Shown here in pieces: positions 25,689 through 33,450 of a stretch of 64,000 nucleotides of DNA. Made by a program: the position numbers and the translations under genes. The notes below the pieces were generated by a model, which did no database searches, was not told the DNA's origin, and was given only the letters and a program-made list of their open reading frames with translations. Numbering within the stretch: position 1 is the stretch's first letter; every line of letters starts with the position of its first letter. Origin of the DNA: JAPLUA01 sp964625855 (GTDB taxonomy: Bacteria > Verrucomicrobiota > Verrucomicrobiia > Limisphaerales > UBA8199); contig CAZVFC010000010.1 of assembly GCA_964625855.1 (NCBI GenBank), forward strand, positions 124,001 through 188,000, read 5' to 3'.

Positions 25689-26562
25689 GCTGGGAAGTCC
25701 ACATCGAGTGGCAGGGGCAGACCTGGCTCGTGGGGCGGGTGCACGCCGCGGGGCGTGGTCCCGCGGTTTCGTTTGAGTATGTGCCGGAGTGGCTGAAGCG
25801 TGCTGACGCCTTTGCGATTGATCCTACCTCGCTCCCGCTGCAGAGCGGCGCCCAGCACAGCCCAGCGCTCTTTGGCGCCATCCAGGATTGCGGGCCAGAT
25901 CGGTGGGGCCGAATCCTCATCGAGCGCGCCGTCCGCAAGCGGGTGCTGGCTTAGAAGCCGGCATTCGTGTGGTCGAGCATCGGTTGGTGCCCGTGGGCGG
26001 GCACAGTGTGGCGGTCATCACACGATTTGACCGGGCGGGCAATGTCCGCGTTCCGTTTGTGTCCGGGGCCAGCCTGCTGGGAATCGCTACAGGTGATCCG
26101 GGCGCTTACACGCTGTTGGCCGACGCCATTCGGCAGTTCGGTCATGACGTTGCGGGCGACCTGCGCGAGCTCTGGCGGCGGTTGGTCTTTTCGCTCCTCG
26201 CGAGCAACTACGACGACCACCTCCGCAATCATGGCTTCCTCATGCACGAGGCCGGGCGCTGGTCGCTGTCGCCAGCCTACGACCTGAATCCCGTGCCCGC
26301 GATAGACCGCGTCCGCGTGAGTAAGACGCCCATTAGCGAGGAGCGCGAGGAACCCAGCATTGCTCGGGCGCTGGCCGTTGCCGGACGCTTTGGGATCAAG
26401 GCCCCCGCCGCGGAAGGCATCCTGCGCCAGGTCTTCACCGCCGTATCAGCCTGGCGCCGGACAGGCCGCCGGCTGCGTCTCAAGAAGCCCACACTGGACA
26501 CCTTCGCGAGCGCGTTCGAGCACGGACTGATGGAGGAAGCACGGAGTCGGCTGGCAAAGTAA
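25685..26562 (+). pseudogene. hipA toxin kinase with internal deletion and frameshift
   Basis: Two parts of one HipA kinase lie in different frames. The N-terminal part (25685-25954, 89 residues) is the HipA N-subdomain, with DCGPDRWGRILIERA. It ends at a TAG (25952-25954) right where the second part begins: from 25951 another frame reads LEAGIRVVEHRLVPVGG, then ASLLGI, SNYDDHLRNHGF (catalytic Asp region) and SPAYDLNPVP, to 26562. Compared with ordinary HipA proteins of about 410 residues, roughly 110-130 residues are missing, including the glycine-rich loop and N-lobe. The product cannot be an active kinase. The antitoxin upstream is intact. Confidence 0.85.
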
Positions 26563-26595
26563 CCACCGCGCGGAGGGCTGCCCAATTCAGTGCCC

Positions 26596-27753
26596 TCAAA
26601 GACCCAGCAACAGGATGATGACGTCAATCACAAACAGCAGCACGATGGTTGCTTCCAGAATCAGCATCCAGCGATTGGCCCGGTCGCTGTTAAGCAGTTG
26701 GTAAAGGTCAGCGAGCGTCTGGAGCTTCTTATCTATGGTCCGATGCCAGTCACCCAGGTGAAACCGGGCGGCGACGTTTTCATAGATGCGGGCCAGGTGC
26801 CAATCCCCGAAGAACTTGGTGATGTTGGACAGCTCATCGCTGAACTGGGCCAGGTCTATCCGGATTTCACGCAGCTCGCGCAGCGTGCTGGCCCGCCCGC
26901 GCATCGGCCGCGCCCCCAGGTCGCGGTAGGCCCGGTCCAGCGAATCGTCCAGGATGCGGTCATAGGCCTCCAGCTCGGCCAATTGCAGGTTGGCCAGCTC
27001 CATCACATACAGCGTCTCGTCGAAATTCCGCGGCTCGTCAATGATCAGCGCCGCGTCCCAGTCAACAACCACCAGGTCGTGCTGGTAGTAAGTGAGGAAC
27101 CGGCCTGTGGATTCGTCCGCCTCCTGTTTCGAGAGGTGGTCAATGTCCGGCTCCTGGGTCAGCAGGGAAGCCACCGTGCGGCGGTGGGCGCGCCACCAGG
27201 TCTCCGCGCTCAACTCCGCCTGCTCCTCGGTCACCAGCGGTGATTCGATGCAGAACACCGTGTAAGCCTCTTCCTCCTCGAGTTGGCGTACCGGTTGGAC
27301 ATAGTGCGACGCCAGTTCGGCGCGCACTTCCTCGGCCAGGCGTCGCACTTCCTCGCTGAGCGAGCCATTGCTGAACTGGAGATCGTGGCAGGCCACCAGG
27401 TCCTCGATTTGTCGAACCTGGAAGGGCACGCGCACGCTGATGCTGATCGCGCCCACGGGCAGGAGCTTGATTACGCGCGCGACGCGCACCGGCCCATGGG
27501 GCCCAATCCGCTCCAGCAGCGGTAACCGCACCATCTGCGGCTGGTAGAAGAAAAGCTGGCGGGGACTGCGCTTGCTGGCATCCACGACGAACTGCGCGAC
27601 GGGCTGTCCCAACAACTCCCGCACCGGCTTGCGCGTCATGTCGTAAGCCACGTCAAAGGCGTAAATAAACACCACCTCACCGGCGTACTGCTTGACTCGA
27701 GGCGGGGTGGTTTTGCGCTCCGGACTCTTGGCTTGTTCGACAGACGCGCTCAT
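26596..27753 (-). CDS. Rmd1/DUF155-like membrane protein
   Basis: 385 residues from ATG 27753. The body is a soluble mixed alpha/beta region (YAGEVVFIYAFDVAYDMTRK; DLVACHDLQFSNGSLSEEVR), followed by long amphipathic helices and a single C-terminal transmembrane helix (about 363-383, WMLILEATIVLLFVIDVIIL) with no tail beyond it. This is the layout of the DUF155 (Rmd1/YagE) family, known in yeast meiotic nuclear division and mitochondria and of unknown role in bacteria. The family call is tentative. The gene stands alone, converging on the hipA remnant. Confidence 0.65.
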   Translation of the reverse strand: MSASVEQAKSPERKTTPPRVKQYAGEVVFIYAFDVAYDMTRKPVRELLGQPVAQFVVDASKRSPRQLFFYQPQMVRLPLLERIGPHGPVRVARVIKLLPVGAISISVRVPFQVRQIEDLVACHDLQFSNGSLSEEVRRLAEEVRAELASHYVQPVRQLEEEEAYTVFCIESPLVTEEQAELSAETWWRAHRRTVASLLTQEPDIDHLSKQEADESTGRFLTYYQHDLVVVDWDAALIIDEPRNFDETLYVMELANLQLAELEAYDRILDDSLDRAYRDLGARPMRGRASTLRELREIRIDLAQFSDELSNITKFFGDWHLARIYENVAARFHLGDWHRTIDKKLQTLADLYQLLNSDRANRWMLILEATIVLLFVIDVIILLLGL

Positions 27754-28409
27754 ACTCGCAGCAATTTACCCTACGCCCGGGCGGAAGTCCAAGCCCGAGC
27801 GCCCATCCTCGCAAGCCGCGTATTTCACGCTCGCCATGAACTGTTTAGCGGGGCGCGCTATTTCGTGGACTTACGAGAGGTTCGGCGCTGTGGATCATCC
27901 AAGCTCAAATGCGGCGCAATGTACTGGAACTTGGGCTCCAGAACCGGGCGACTGTGGTGTGGGCAGAGTGTGTCCCCGGTGTGTCTCCCATGGGGACCGC
28001 TCCCCATGGGAGACACACCGGGGTATCGCCGGCAAGACATCGGAGCCAGGCCGGGGCGCTGCCGGAGCACTGGGAGTGGAGATCCGCGCTTGCAGAGATG
28101 GTCGTCTTGCCTAAGATCCTGCTCGCCAAGGTCTTGCGTAAAAGATGCAGCTCAGACCGCGCCGGGCGGTTTCAGGAAGCTCCATGCTTAACCCATTGGC
28201 GACCAATGACTTTGCGATTTGTGCGATCTTCCCGTATCCACGAAGGTTACTCCACGGATCAATTGGCCACCGCCTATTCCCCGTTACTCCGGAACAATTC
28301 TCAACGCCTCGCCGCCTCGCGCCGGAACTGCTCGGCGACCATCCACCACGCCGATGCGACGGGGCAACCCGGGCTTGCCGCCCGCGCCGGCCCCGAGTAC
28401 GTCGCCGCC
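27754..28409. other. 656-bp stretch with long hairpin, no supported gene
   Basis: Apart from the perfect inverted repeat at 27974-28023 I see no gene. Open frames that cross the hairpin on both strands read the palindrome as similar peptides and are artefacts. Confidence 0.45.
27974..28023. repeat. Perfect inverted repeat, 23-bp arms, 4-nt loop
   Basis: Left arm 27974-27996 begins CCCCGGTGTGTCTCCC; loop CCGC; right arm 28001-28023 is its exact reverse complement. No T-run follows, so it is not a standard terminator. It could form a very stable RNA or cruciform structure. Confidence 0.95.
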
Positions 28410-28643
28410 ATGAGCAAAGCCGAAATCCTTGCCGAGCTGCTCAGGCTCAAGGCCGAAGGACGGGCGCAAGTGTTCGAACGGCGCTGTGAACTTCAGGAGC
28501 GCGACGTCCTCGAAGGACATGGCCCGACTCTCGCGGAGAAGCGGCTCCTGGACCGGGCCCTGGCCGAGTTCGAGCAGGACGGCCAGTGCGGCGAGCCCTG
28601 GCGCGACGTGTTACGCCGCCTTCAGTCTTCGCGCCCGCGGTGA
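28410..28643 (+). CDS. Addiction-module antitoxin-like protein
   Basis: 77 residues from ATG 28410. The pattern MSKAEILAELLRLKAEGRAQ, then FERRCELQERDVLEGHGPT, then LLDRALAEFEQDGQCGEPW, is the common short antitoxin-like family (PF09720-type addiction module component) often paired with RelE or PIN toxins. The sequence immediately downstream (28640-28732) is the C-terminal remnant of a RelE-type toxin, so the antitoxin is an orphan. The long frame running in from 27909 is not coding. Confidence 0.8.
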   Translation: MSKAEILAELLRLKAEGRAQVFERRCELQERDVLEGHGPTLAEKRLLDRALAEFEQDGQCGEPWRDVLRRLQSSRPR

Positions 28644-28732
28644 CTTGCCGCTTCTACCGCATCGGGGGTGACGCCGCCATTGTCTGCGGCGCTCTTCACG
28701 CAGCCCGGGATCACACCCCGCAACTGGAATGA
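28640..28732 (+). pseudogene. C-terminal remnant of RelE/ParE-type toxin
   Basis: The 30-residue frame overlapping the antitoxin stop reads VTCRFYRIGGDAAIVCGALH then AARDHTPQLE, which matches the last strands of RelE-family toxins (YYRIEGD...VLHAARD...L). The first two thirds of the toxin are missing, apparently by a deletion starting at the antitoxin end. Confidence 0.65.
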
Positions 28733-28855
28733 GGGGCGTTGTTCCGGGCCCAAAGGCGCGAACACCCTCTAGCTGCCCCAACGATCTCATAGACCAGCAT
28801 CTCAGCTTCGAGGTCCAGCAATGGAGTGGGCGATCACGCGACACTCGGCATCCGG

Positions 28856-28886
28856 GAGTGTAAAAAGTGAGACACCGGCTGACCGG
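28856..28886 (+). repeat. TGTAAAAAGTGAG-type repeat, copy A
   Basis: The sequence GAGTGTAAAAAGTGAGA followed by CACCGGCTGACCGG. The 17-mer also occurs in inverse orientation at 32225-32251 (copy B). A diverged third copy is at 35717-35739. It resembles an insertion-sequence end, but no transposase is present. Confidence 0.75.
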
Positions 28887-28911
28887 CTCGACGTAGCCGG
28901 ACAATGGACGC

Positions 28912-29076
28912 TTAAGCCGTCTTCTTCCGTTTCGGAGCAAAGGAAACGACCTGATGCCCGGAGTCTTTCTGCCGCTTGCGAGCATCCGCGACAATCGCTT
29001 TCAGATCATAGTTGAACTTCGCCGCCTGCTGCTCCCGCGCCTGGCGCACTTGGCCCACGATCTCATCTTTCATCAT
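28912..29076 (-). CDS. 54-residue protein, antitoxin-like partner of PIN toxin
   Basis: 54 residues from ATG 29076 (MMKDEIVGQVRQAREQQAAK, then FNYDLKAIVADARKRQ and VVSFAPKRKKTA). Small proteins with this pattern (VRRAREELAARFGYDL...AIVADA) commonly follow PIN toxin genes. Here it starts 4 bp after the stop codon of the PIN remnant at 29081. It looks intact, highly charged and mostly helical. A direct antitoxin role is an inference from position. Confidence 0.72.
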   Translation of the reverse strand: MMKDEIVGQVRQAREQQAAKFNYDLKAIVADARKRQKDSGHQVVSFAPKRKKTA

Positions 29077-29080
29077 AAGA

Positions 29081-29363
29081 CTATACTCCCATCAACTCCT
29101 CCGGCGTGCAAATAACCGGGCAGACGAAGCCTTGTGTTTGGCAAGCCTTTTCAATCGCCACGGCCATCTCAGCGTTCGCGATGTGTGTGCCCCGCGGCTA
29201 CCTCATCCAGCACAAACTGCGAGATATACAGGTCAAACCCGGCTCGCCGCATTTCCCACCAGTCCTTGGTGATCTGTTGGTGCCCGGCGCGAATCAAGTC
29301 GCTGCTGGGCCAAGCCGTCAGATAACTCGGCACCGTCGTTTCCAAGTAGAGTTTGGGCTTCAC
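29081..29363 (-). pseudogene. PIN-domain toxin with internal deletion
   Basis: The N-terminal part from GTG 29363 reads VKPKLYLETTVPSYLTAWPS, then DLYISQFVLDEVAAG, the start of PIN-family toxins. The C-terminal part follows in another frame: IANAEMAVAIEKACQTQGFV, then CPVICTPEELMGV and stop TAG at 29081. The middle of the domain, about 70 residues including the catalytic acidic residue of the DALH motif, is missing at a junction near 29190. The product would be inactive. Confidence 0.8.
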
Positions 29364-29539
29364 GCAGGGCAATTCTGGTGAGGTCCTTCGACCGCGTCAA
29401 CGCTGCAGCCCTCCCTACGCCGCGGTAACCACTCGGTGACCACCGCGAGCGGCGCGCAATTGCCTTGGCATCAGCCACAGATATGCCCGCGCGTCCCGCC
29501 CCCGCCAAGCCCCCGCATCGAACCGGGTCCCCGCTCCAA

Positions 29540-29712
29540 ATGACATGCTATGGGCCGACCCCTTTCCGGGCCGCTGTTCAGGGACTCGTTCACCCATTCC
29601 TGATGAACGGACTGCAGCTCGGCTTCCTGACGATCACAGAGGCTGTCGAGCATTTCCTGCCGTTCGTCAGGCCTGAGGGTGGGAAGACGTCCAGGATTTC
29701 AGCTTTGCTCAT
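29540..29712 (-). pseudogene. Addiction-module antitoxin remnant with frameshift and truncation
   Basis: ATG 29712 begins MSKAEILDV as in the antitoxin at 28410. One base appears to be missing after GT; in the corrected frame it continues LPTLRPDERQEMLDSLCDRQ and EAELQSVHQEWVNESLNSGP before homology stops near 29545. No toxin that I can recognise follows. Confidence 0.6.
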
Positions 29713-29902
29713 GGCCAAAGCGTACGCCTGGGCACGACGAAAGACAAGCGCTGCGGAAAACTTCCTTCCAGACTAGCGGCACGCTCCGCCTGTCGCATGC
29801 GAGTGCATGGTTGGGGCCTTGATCTCATTGGGGCAAACGGCTTCCGGGCAAACATGACATTCTCACGGACCGACCCCGTCACGGAACTTTGGCCTGTCTC
29901 GC

Positions 29903-31963
29903 TCATAGCTGGCGCACCTGGTAATACTTCTGTGGCGTGGCCGTGAAGCGCACGTTGAAGTCCGTGAACTCGAAAGGCAGCGCCGCCGGGTTCGTGGTGA
30001 AGATAGGCAGCCACTGCACCGGTCCGTTCAGGTTAGTGGCGGCCTCGATTGTGAAGGGCGTGCCGAGCCTGCCGTCATCCACGCGCATCATGCACTGCAC
30101 GCTCGGCAGCGTGCAAAGGACCTTCAAGCCCTTTTCGTAGTCCGCCAGATAGATGCGGTTCCCGGCCACCGCCACGCCATACGCAGACCCGCTCGTGTCA
30201 TAGCCGCCGAGCCGCACGGGGTTGGCCGGATTGCTCACGTCAATGACTTGCAGCCCCGCAGACTCGCACGCCACGCAGGCCACCGTGCCCGAAACCGCAA
30301 CACCCTGCGGATAGCCGCCGGTGTTATAGCCGCCCAGGCGCACCGGACTCCTCGGATCGCTCACGTCAATGATTTGCAGCCCCGCACCGGAAGCCGCGAC
30401 ATAGGCCACCGTGCCCGACACCGCCACGCTATACGCTGTCCCGTTGGTGTGGTAGCTGCCCAGCAGTACCGGAGTTCTCGGATCGCTCACGTCAATGATT
30501 TCCAACCCCGCAGACGCGTCCGCCACATAGGCCAGCGTACCGGATACCGCCACGCCGCACGCAGAGCCCCCTCCATAATAGGTGCCCAAGTGAGCCGGGC
30601 TGGCCGGATTGCTGACATCAATGATCTGAAGCCCATCCCACCCAGCCCCCAAGTAGGCGAACGTGCCCGACACCGCCACGCTATAAGCCTGTCCGTTGTA
30701 GGTGGCATGGCCCCCCAGCCGCACCGGGCTGGCCGGATTGCTCACGCTAATGGTCTGGAGGCCGTAATACCAATCCGCCACGTAGGCGACGGTGCCCGAA
30801 ATCGCGACGTCCTTCGCCAGCCCGCCGATGTCACAGCGCCCGAGCCAGAGTGGGCTGGCTGGCTGGCTCACATCAATGATTTGCAGGCCGGAAGCGTGGT
30901 CGGCCACGCAGGCCAGCGTGCCCGACACCGCCACCCCCGTCGCCCGCCCGCTGGTGTCATAGCTGCTTAGCCCCACGGTGCTGCTCCGATCGGTGACATC
31001 AATGACTTGCAGCCCGCCAGTGTAATCGCTTACGCAGACCACGGTGCCCGATACCGCCACGCCCTGCGCATTCCCGCTCGTGTCATAGCCGCCCAACCAC
31101 ACCGGGCTGGCGGGGTTGCTGACGTCTAGGATTTGCAGGCCGGCAGTGTCATCCGCGACGTAGGCGACGGGGCCCAACACCACCACGTCACATGCAGTCC
31201 CGGTGGTGTCATAACCGCCCAGGCGCACCGGACTTCTCGAATTGCTCACGTCAATGATCTCGAGGCCAGTATCCCCATACGCTACGTAGGCAACGGCGCC
31301 CGACACCGCCACGCAGTACGCAATCCCACTCGTGTGATAGCTGCCCAACAGCACCGGAATGGCCGGATTGCTCACGTCAATGATCTTTACCCCGTCACGC
31401 TCATCCGCGACATAGGCGACGGTACCTGACACCGCCACGCCACACGCAGACCAGCAGGTAGCAGAGCGGCCCAGCCAGACCGGGTTGACCGGGTTGCTCA
31501 CGTCAACCAGTTCCAGACCGGCGGAGCAATCCGCAACGTACGCTACGGTCCCTGAAACCGCCACATCGTACGCATAGGACGGGGTGTCATACTCGCCCAG
31601 TTTGGCAGGACTGTTAGGATTGCTTACGTCGATGATTTGGAGCCCTAAGCCCCCAGCCGCCACGTAGGCTACGGAACCCGACACGGCGACGCTCCAAGCC
31701 TCCCCCTTTGTCACATAGCCGCCCAATCGGAACGGGGTGGCTGGATTGCTTACGTCCAGGATGATCAGCCCGGCTGACTGCGCGGCCACGTATGCACGAT
31801 TGCCCACCACCTTGACGGCTTGGGCATCGCCCCGAGCGTAACTGGGCCATTTGCCTCCGAGCAGCGAAGTGATATGTGGTGGGGCGGCGCCAAGCGGCAA
31901 GGCACTTAATAGCACCCCAACGGAGAGCGCCCAACCTATCCAGTTGGGGACGCGCTTGATCAT
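29903..31963 (-). CDS. Exported LVIVD-repeat beta-propeller protein
   Basis: 686 residues from ATG 31963 (GTG 31990 would add 9). A signal peptide (IGWALSVGVLLSALPLGAAP, about 8-27) precedes thirteen tandem repeats of about 42 residues, each with the form VAVSGTVAYVADGSAGLQII, then DVSNPASPVRLGGYDTSG. These are LVIVD repeats, which fold into beta-propeller-like surfaces. The C-terminal 65 residues (TPFTIEAATNLNGPVQWLP, then FYQVR-like end YYQVRQL) form a cap domain common on secreted verrucomicrobial proteins. Binding partner unknown. At DNA level the repeats give a 126-bp periodicity. Confidence 0.93.
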   Translation of the reverse strand: MIKRVPNWIGWALSVGVLLSALPLGAAPPHITSLLGGKWPSYARGDAQAVKVVGNRAYVAAQSAGLIILDVSNPATPFRLGGYVTKGEAWSVAVSGSVAYVAAGGLGLQIIDVSNPNSPAKLGEYDTPSYAYDVAVSGTVAYVADCSAGLELVDVSNPVNPVWLGRSATCWSACGVAVSGTVAYVADERDGVKIIDVSNPAIPVLLGSYHTSGIAYCVAVSGAVAYVAYGDTGLEIIDVSNSRSPVRLGGYDTTGTACDVVVLGPVAYVADDTAGLQILDVSNPASPVWLGGYDTSGNAQGVAVSGTVVCVSDYTGGLQVIDVTDRSSTVGLSSYDTSGRATGVAVSGTLACVADHASGLQIIDVSQPASPLWLGRCDIGGLAKDVAISGTVAYVADWYYGLQTISVSNPASPVRLGGHATYNGQAYSVAVSGTFAYLGAGWDGLQIIDVSNPASPAHLGTYYGGGSACGVAVSGTLAYVADASAGLEIIDVSDPRTPVLLGSYHTNGTAYSVAVSGTVAYVAASGAGLQIIDVSDPRSPVRLGGYNTGGYPQGVAVSGTVACVACESAGLQVIDVSNPANPVRLGGYDTSGSAYGVAVAGNRIYLADYEKGLKVLCTLPSVQCMMRVDDGRLGTPFTIEAATNLNGPVQWLPIFTTNPAALPFEFTDFNVRFTATPQKYYQVRQL

Positions 31964-31990
31964 TCCCGTAGTGGTTCCATTCGATAACAC

Positions 31991-32415
31991 TAAAGCATTG
32001 CTAATGCCAGCAGGGCGCTTCAGCGCTTCCTAGCATATCTGTTGTCTTTAAACGGCCCACTTTGCTCTCTGCGTGAGCCTCACGCACCTTGCGCTCTCCG
32101 CACGCGTTCGCAGCCAAGACCTGCCAGCTCGGCAACCCTGACCGCAGTAGCTGGGAGCGATTTACCATCCGCCTTCGCGGTAGCTGCGGCGGGAAAGACG
32201 TGATGAACCGGGGCGACCTAGCCGGTGTCGGTTCTCACTTTTTACACTCACGGGTGGTTTGCACTTGGGTGGGCTCGCGCGCTTCCCGGCCCTTCTTTTC
32301 CAGCGACACAGCCTCAGGAAGGCGAAGTATTCGTCACGTAGCCGAGCGGTTGACGACTGGTGGGCTTTTGGTCGGGGAGGCTTGCCGTGTGCTGGAGTCT
32401 CAGGCCCGCGAAGAG
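31991..32415. other. 425-bp stretch holding repeat copy B only
   Basis: No supported gene between the LVIVD protein and the nuclease-like gene. The TGTAAAAAGTGAG-type repeat at 32225-32251 is the only feature I recognise. Confidence 0.5.
32225..32251 (-). repeat. TGTAAAAAGTGAG-type repeat, copy B
   Basis: On the minus strand GAGTGTAAAAAGTGAGA is followed by ACCGACACCGGCT. It faces copy A (28856) as an inverted repeat 3.4 kb apart and lies on the same strand as copy C (35717), with the nuclease/methyltransferase genes in between. Confidence 0.75.
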
Positions 32416-33450
32416 TCAGGACTGTTTCGTCCTGAACTGCGCCAGCTTGGAGTTGTCGATGAGCCGGTCCAGGGTTTTCAGGGTGAAGACTTTTCCTCGC
32501 GTGGCGATTAGCATCTTTTTCATGTCCTCGACTCGGACACGAAAGCCCCTGCCGGCAATGCAGGCGATGACTTGGTATTTCTGCTGGCCGTTTGGCATGT
32601 CGGCGGTGCTGAGCGTGCCGAGATGCTGGATGCGTGTTACCTTGTCACGCGCGGTGCCGTCGTCCTCGGCTATTTTGGCTTCAATGACGACCTGCGGTGC
32701 GAACTCGTCTGGGACTACGAAATCGGGCGCCTGGTCGAAACCCGGTAGCTTCTCGGCGCGCTTGGTCTTACGGTAACTGATGCCGGCCTTTGTCAGCACG
32801 TCTTCGATTGCTGACTCGAGGCTGTCCCCGACGAGGCCGCTTACGGAGTCCCGGTGGCCCGCGAAGGGACGGCCAAGGAAGCGTTCGTAAAGTAGCATGG
32901 CGTATGGGGCGCCCATAGCCGCGAGAGATCTTATGGTTTCGAGGCCGCCAGCAGTGTCAGCTTTTTGCAGTCGGTGGATGGTGACGGGATTCGCGGCAGG
33001 TGATCCTTCTTCCATGAGGTCGCAAGCGACTTCGACGAGAGCTTTGAGGCGCGCTCCTTTGAGTTCGGCGCGCTTGATAGGTCGGAGAGGCTCCATTCTT
33101 GCCCTGCGCTCCAACGAGCGCGCGAAATTCTGAGGAACGGGGACGCCCTTACGCTGCTCCGCGACATATGCCCATTCGGGCGGGGTAAAACCGAGGATTG
33201 AACGGAGGACCAGGAGGCAGAGCGGCGTGGAGCTGACGAGGTTGATAATCTGGTCGCGGGGCAATTCGGAAAAGTTGGCGGTTGTTTTCTTCAGCTCCTC
33301 GTACGCCGCTTCGAAGCAGGGGTAGTCAATGAAGCCCGGGCCTTTGGGCAGGAGGAGGAACTCGGATTCGAGGCTGGAGAAGACGGCCTCGACGAATTCA
33401 TCGGGGCTGGCGAGTATTTCCTGAAGGTCGGCTTCAAAAGGATACTTCAT
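32416..33450 (-). CDS. PD-(D/E)XK nuclease-like protein, probable restriction endonuclease partner of the methyltransferase
   Basis: 344 residues from ATG 33450; the start lies 17 nt inside the methyltransferase gene, so the two are translationally coupled. The C-terminal 140 residues have the PD-(D/E)XK signature: E214 in a helix, then PD at 242-243 (APDFVVPDEF) and E257-A-K259 (VVIEAKIAEDDGTARDK). The N-terminal 200 residues are helical with no recognised domain. The pairing with a DNA methyltransferase points to a restriction-modification system whose cutting and target are unknown. The restriction role is an inference from motif and context. Confidence 0.75.
   Translation of the reverse strand: MKYPFEADLQEILASPDEFVEAVFSSLESEFLLLPKGPGFIDYPCFEAAYEELKKTTANFSELPRDQIINLVSSTPLCLLVLRSILGFTPPEWAYVAEQRKGVPVPQNFARSLERRARMEPLRPIKRAELKGARLKALVEVACDLMEEGSPAANPVTIHRLQKADTAGGLETIRSLAAMGAPYAMLLYERFLGRPFAGHRDSVSGLVGDSLESAIEDVLTKAGISYRKTKRAEKLPGFDQAPDFVVPDEFAPQVVIEAKIAEDDGTARDKVTRIQHLGTLSTADMPNGQQKYQVIACIAGRGFRVRVEDMKKMLIATRGKVFTLKTLDRLIDNSKLAQFRTKQS

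Noticed and set aside
27909..28409. In-frame N-terminal extension of the antitoxin at 28410
   Set aside because: It translates the long hairpin and contains no protein pattern; homologous antitoxins start at the ATG 28410.
29903..31963. Regular 126-bp repetition on the plus strand that looks like a tandem repeat or CRISPR-like array
   Set aside because: It is fully explained by the LVIVD repeats of the minus-strand gene; plus-strand frames here are shadows.
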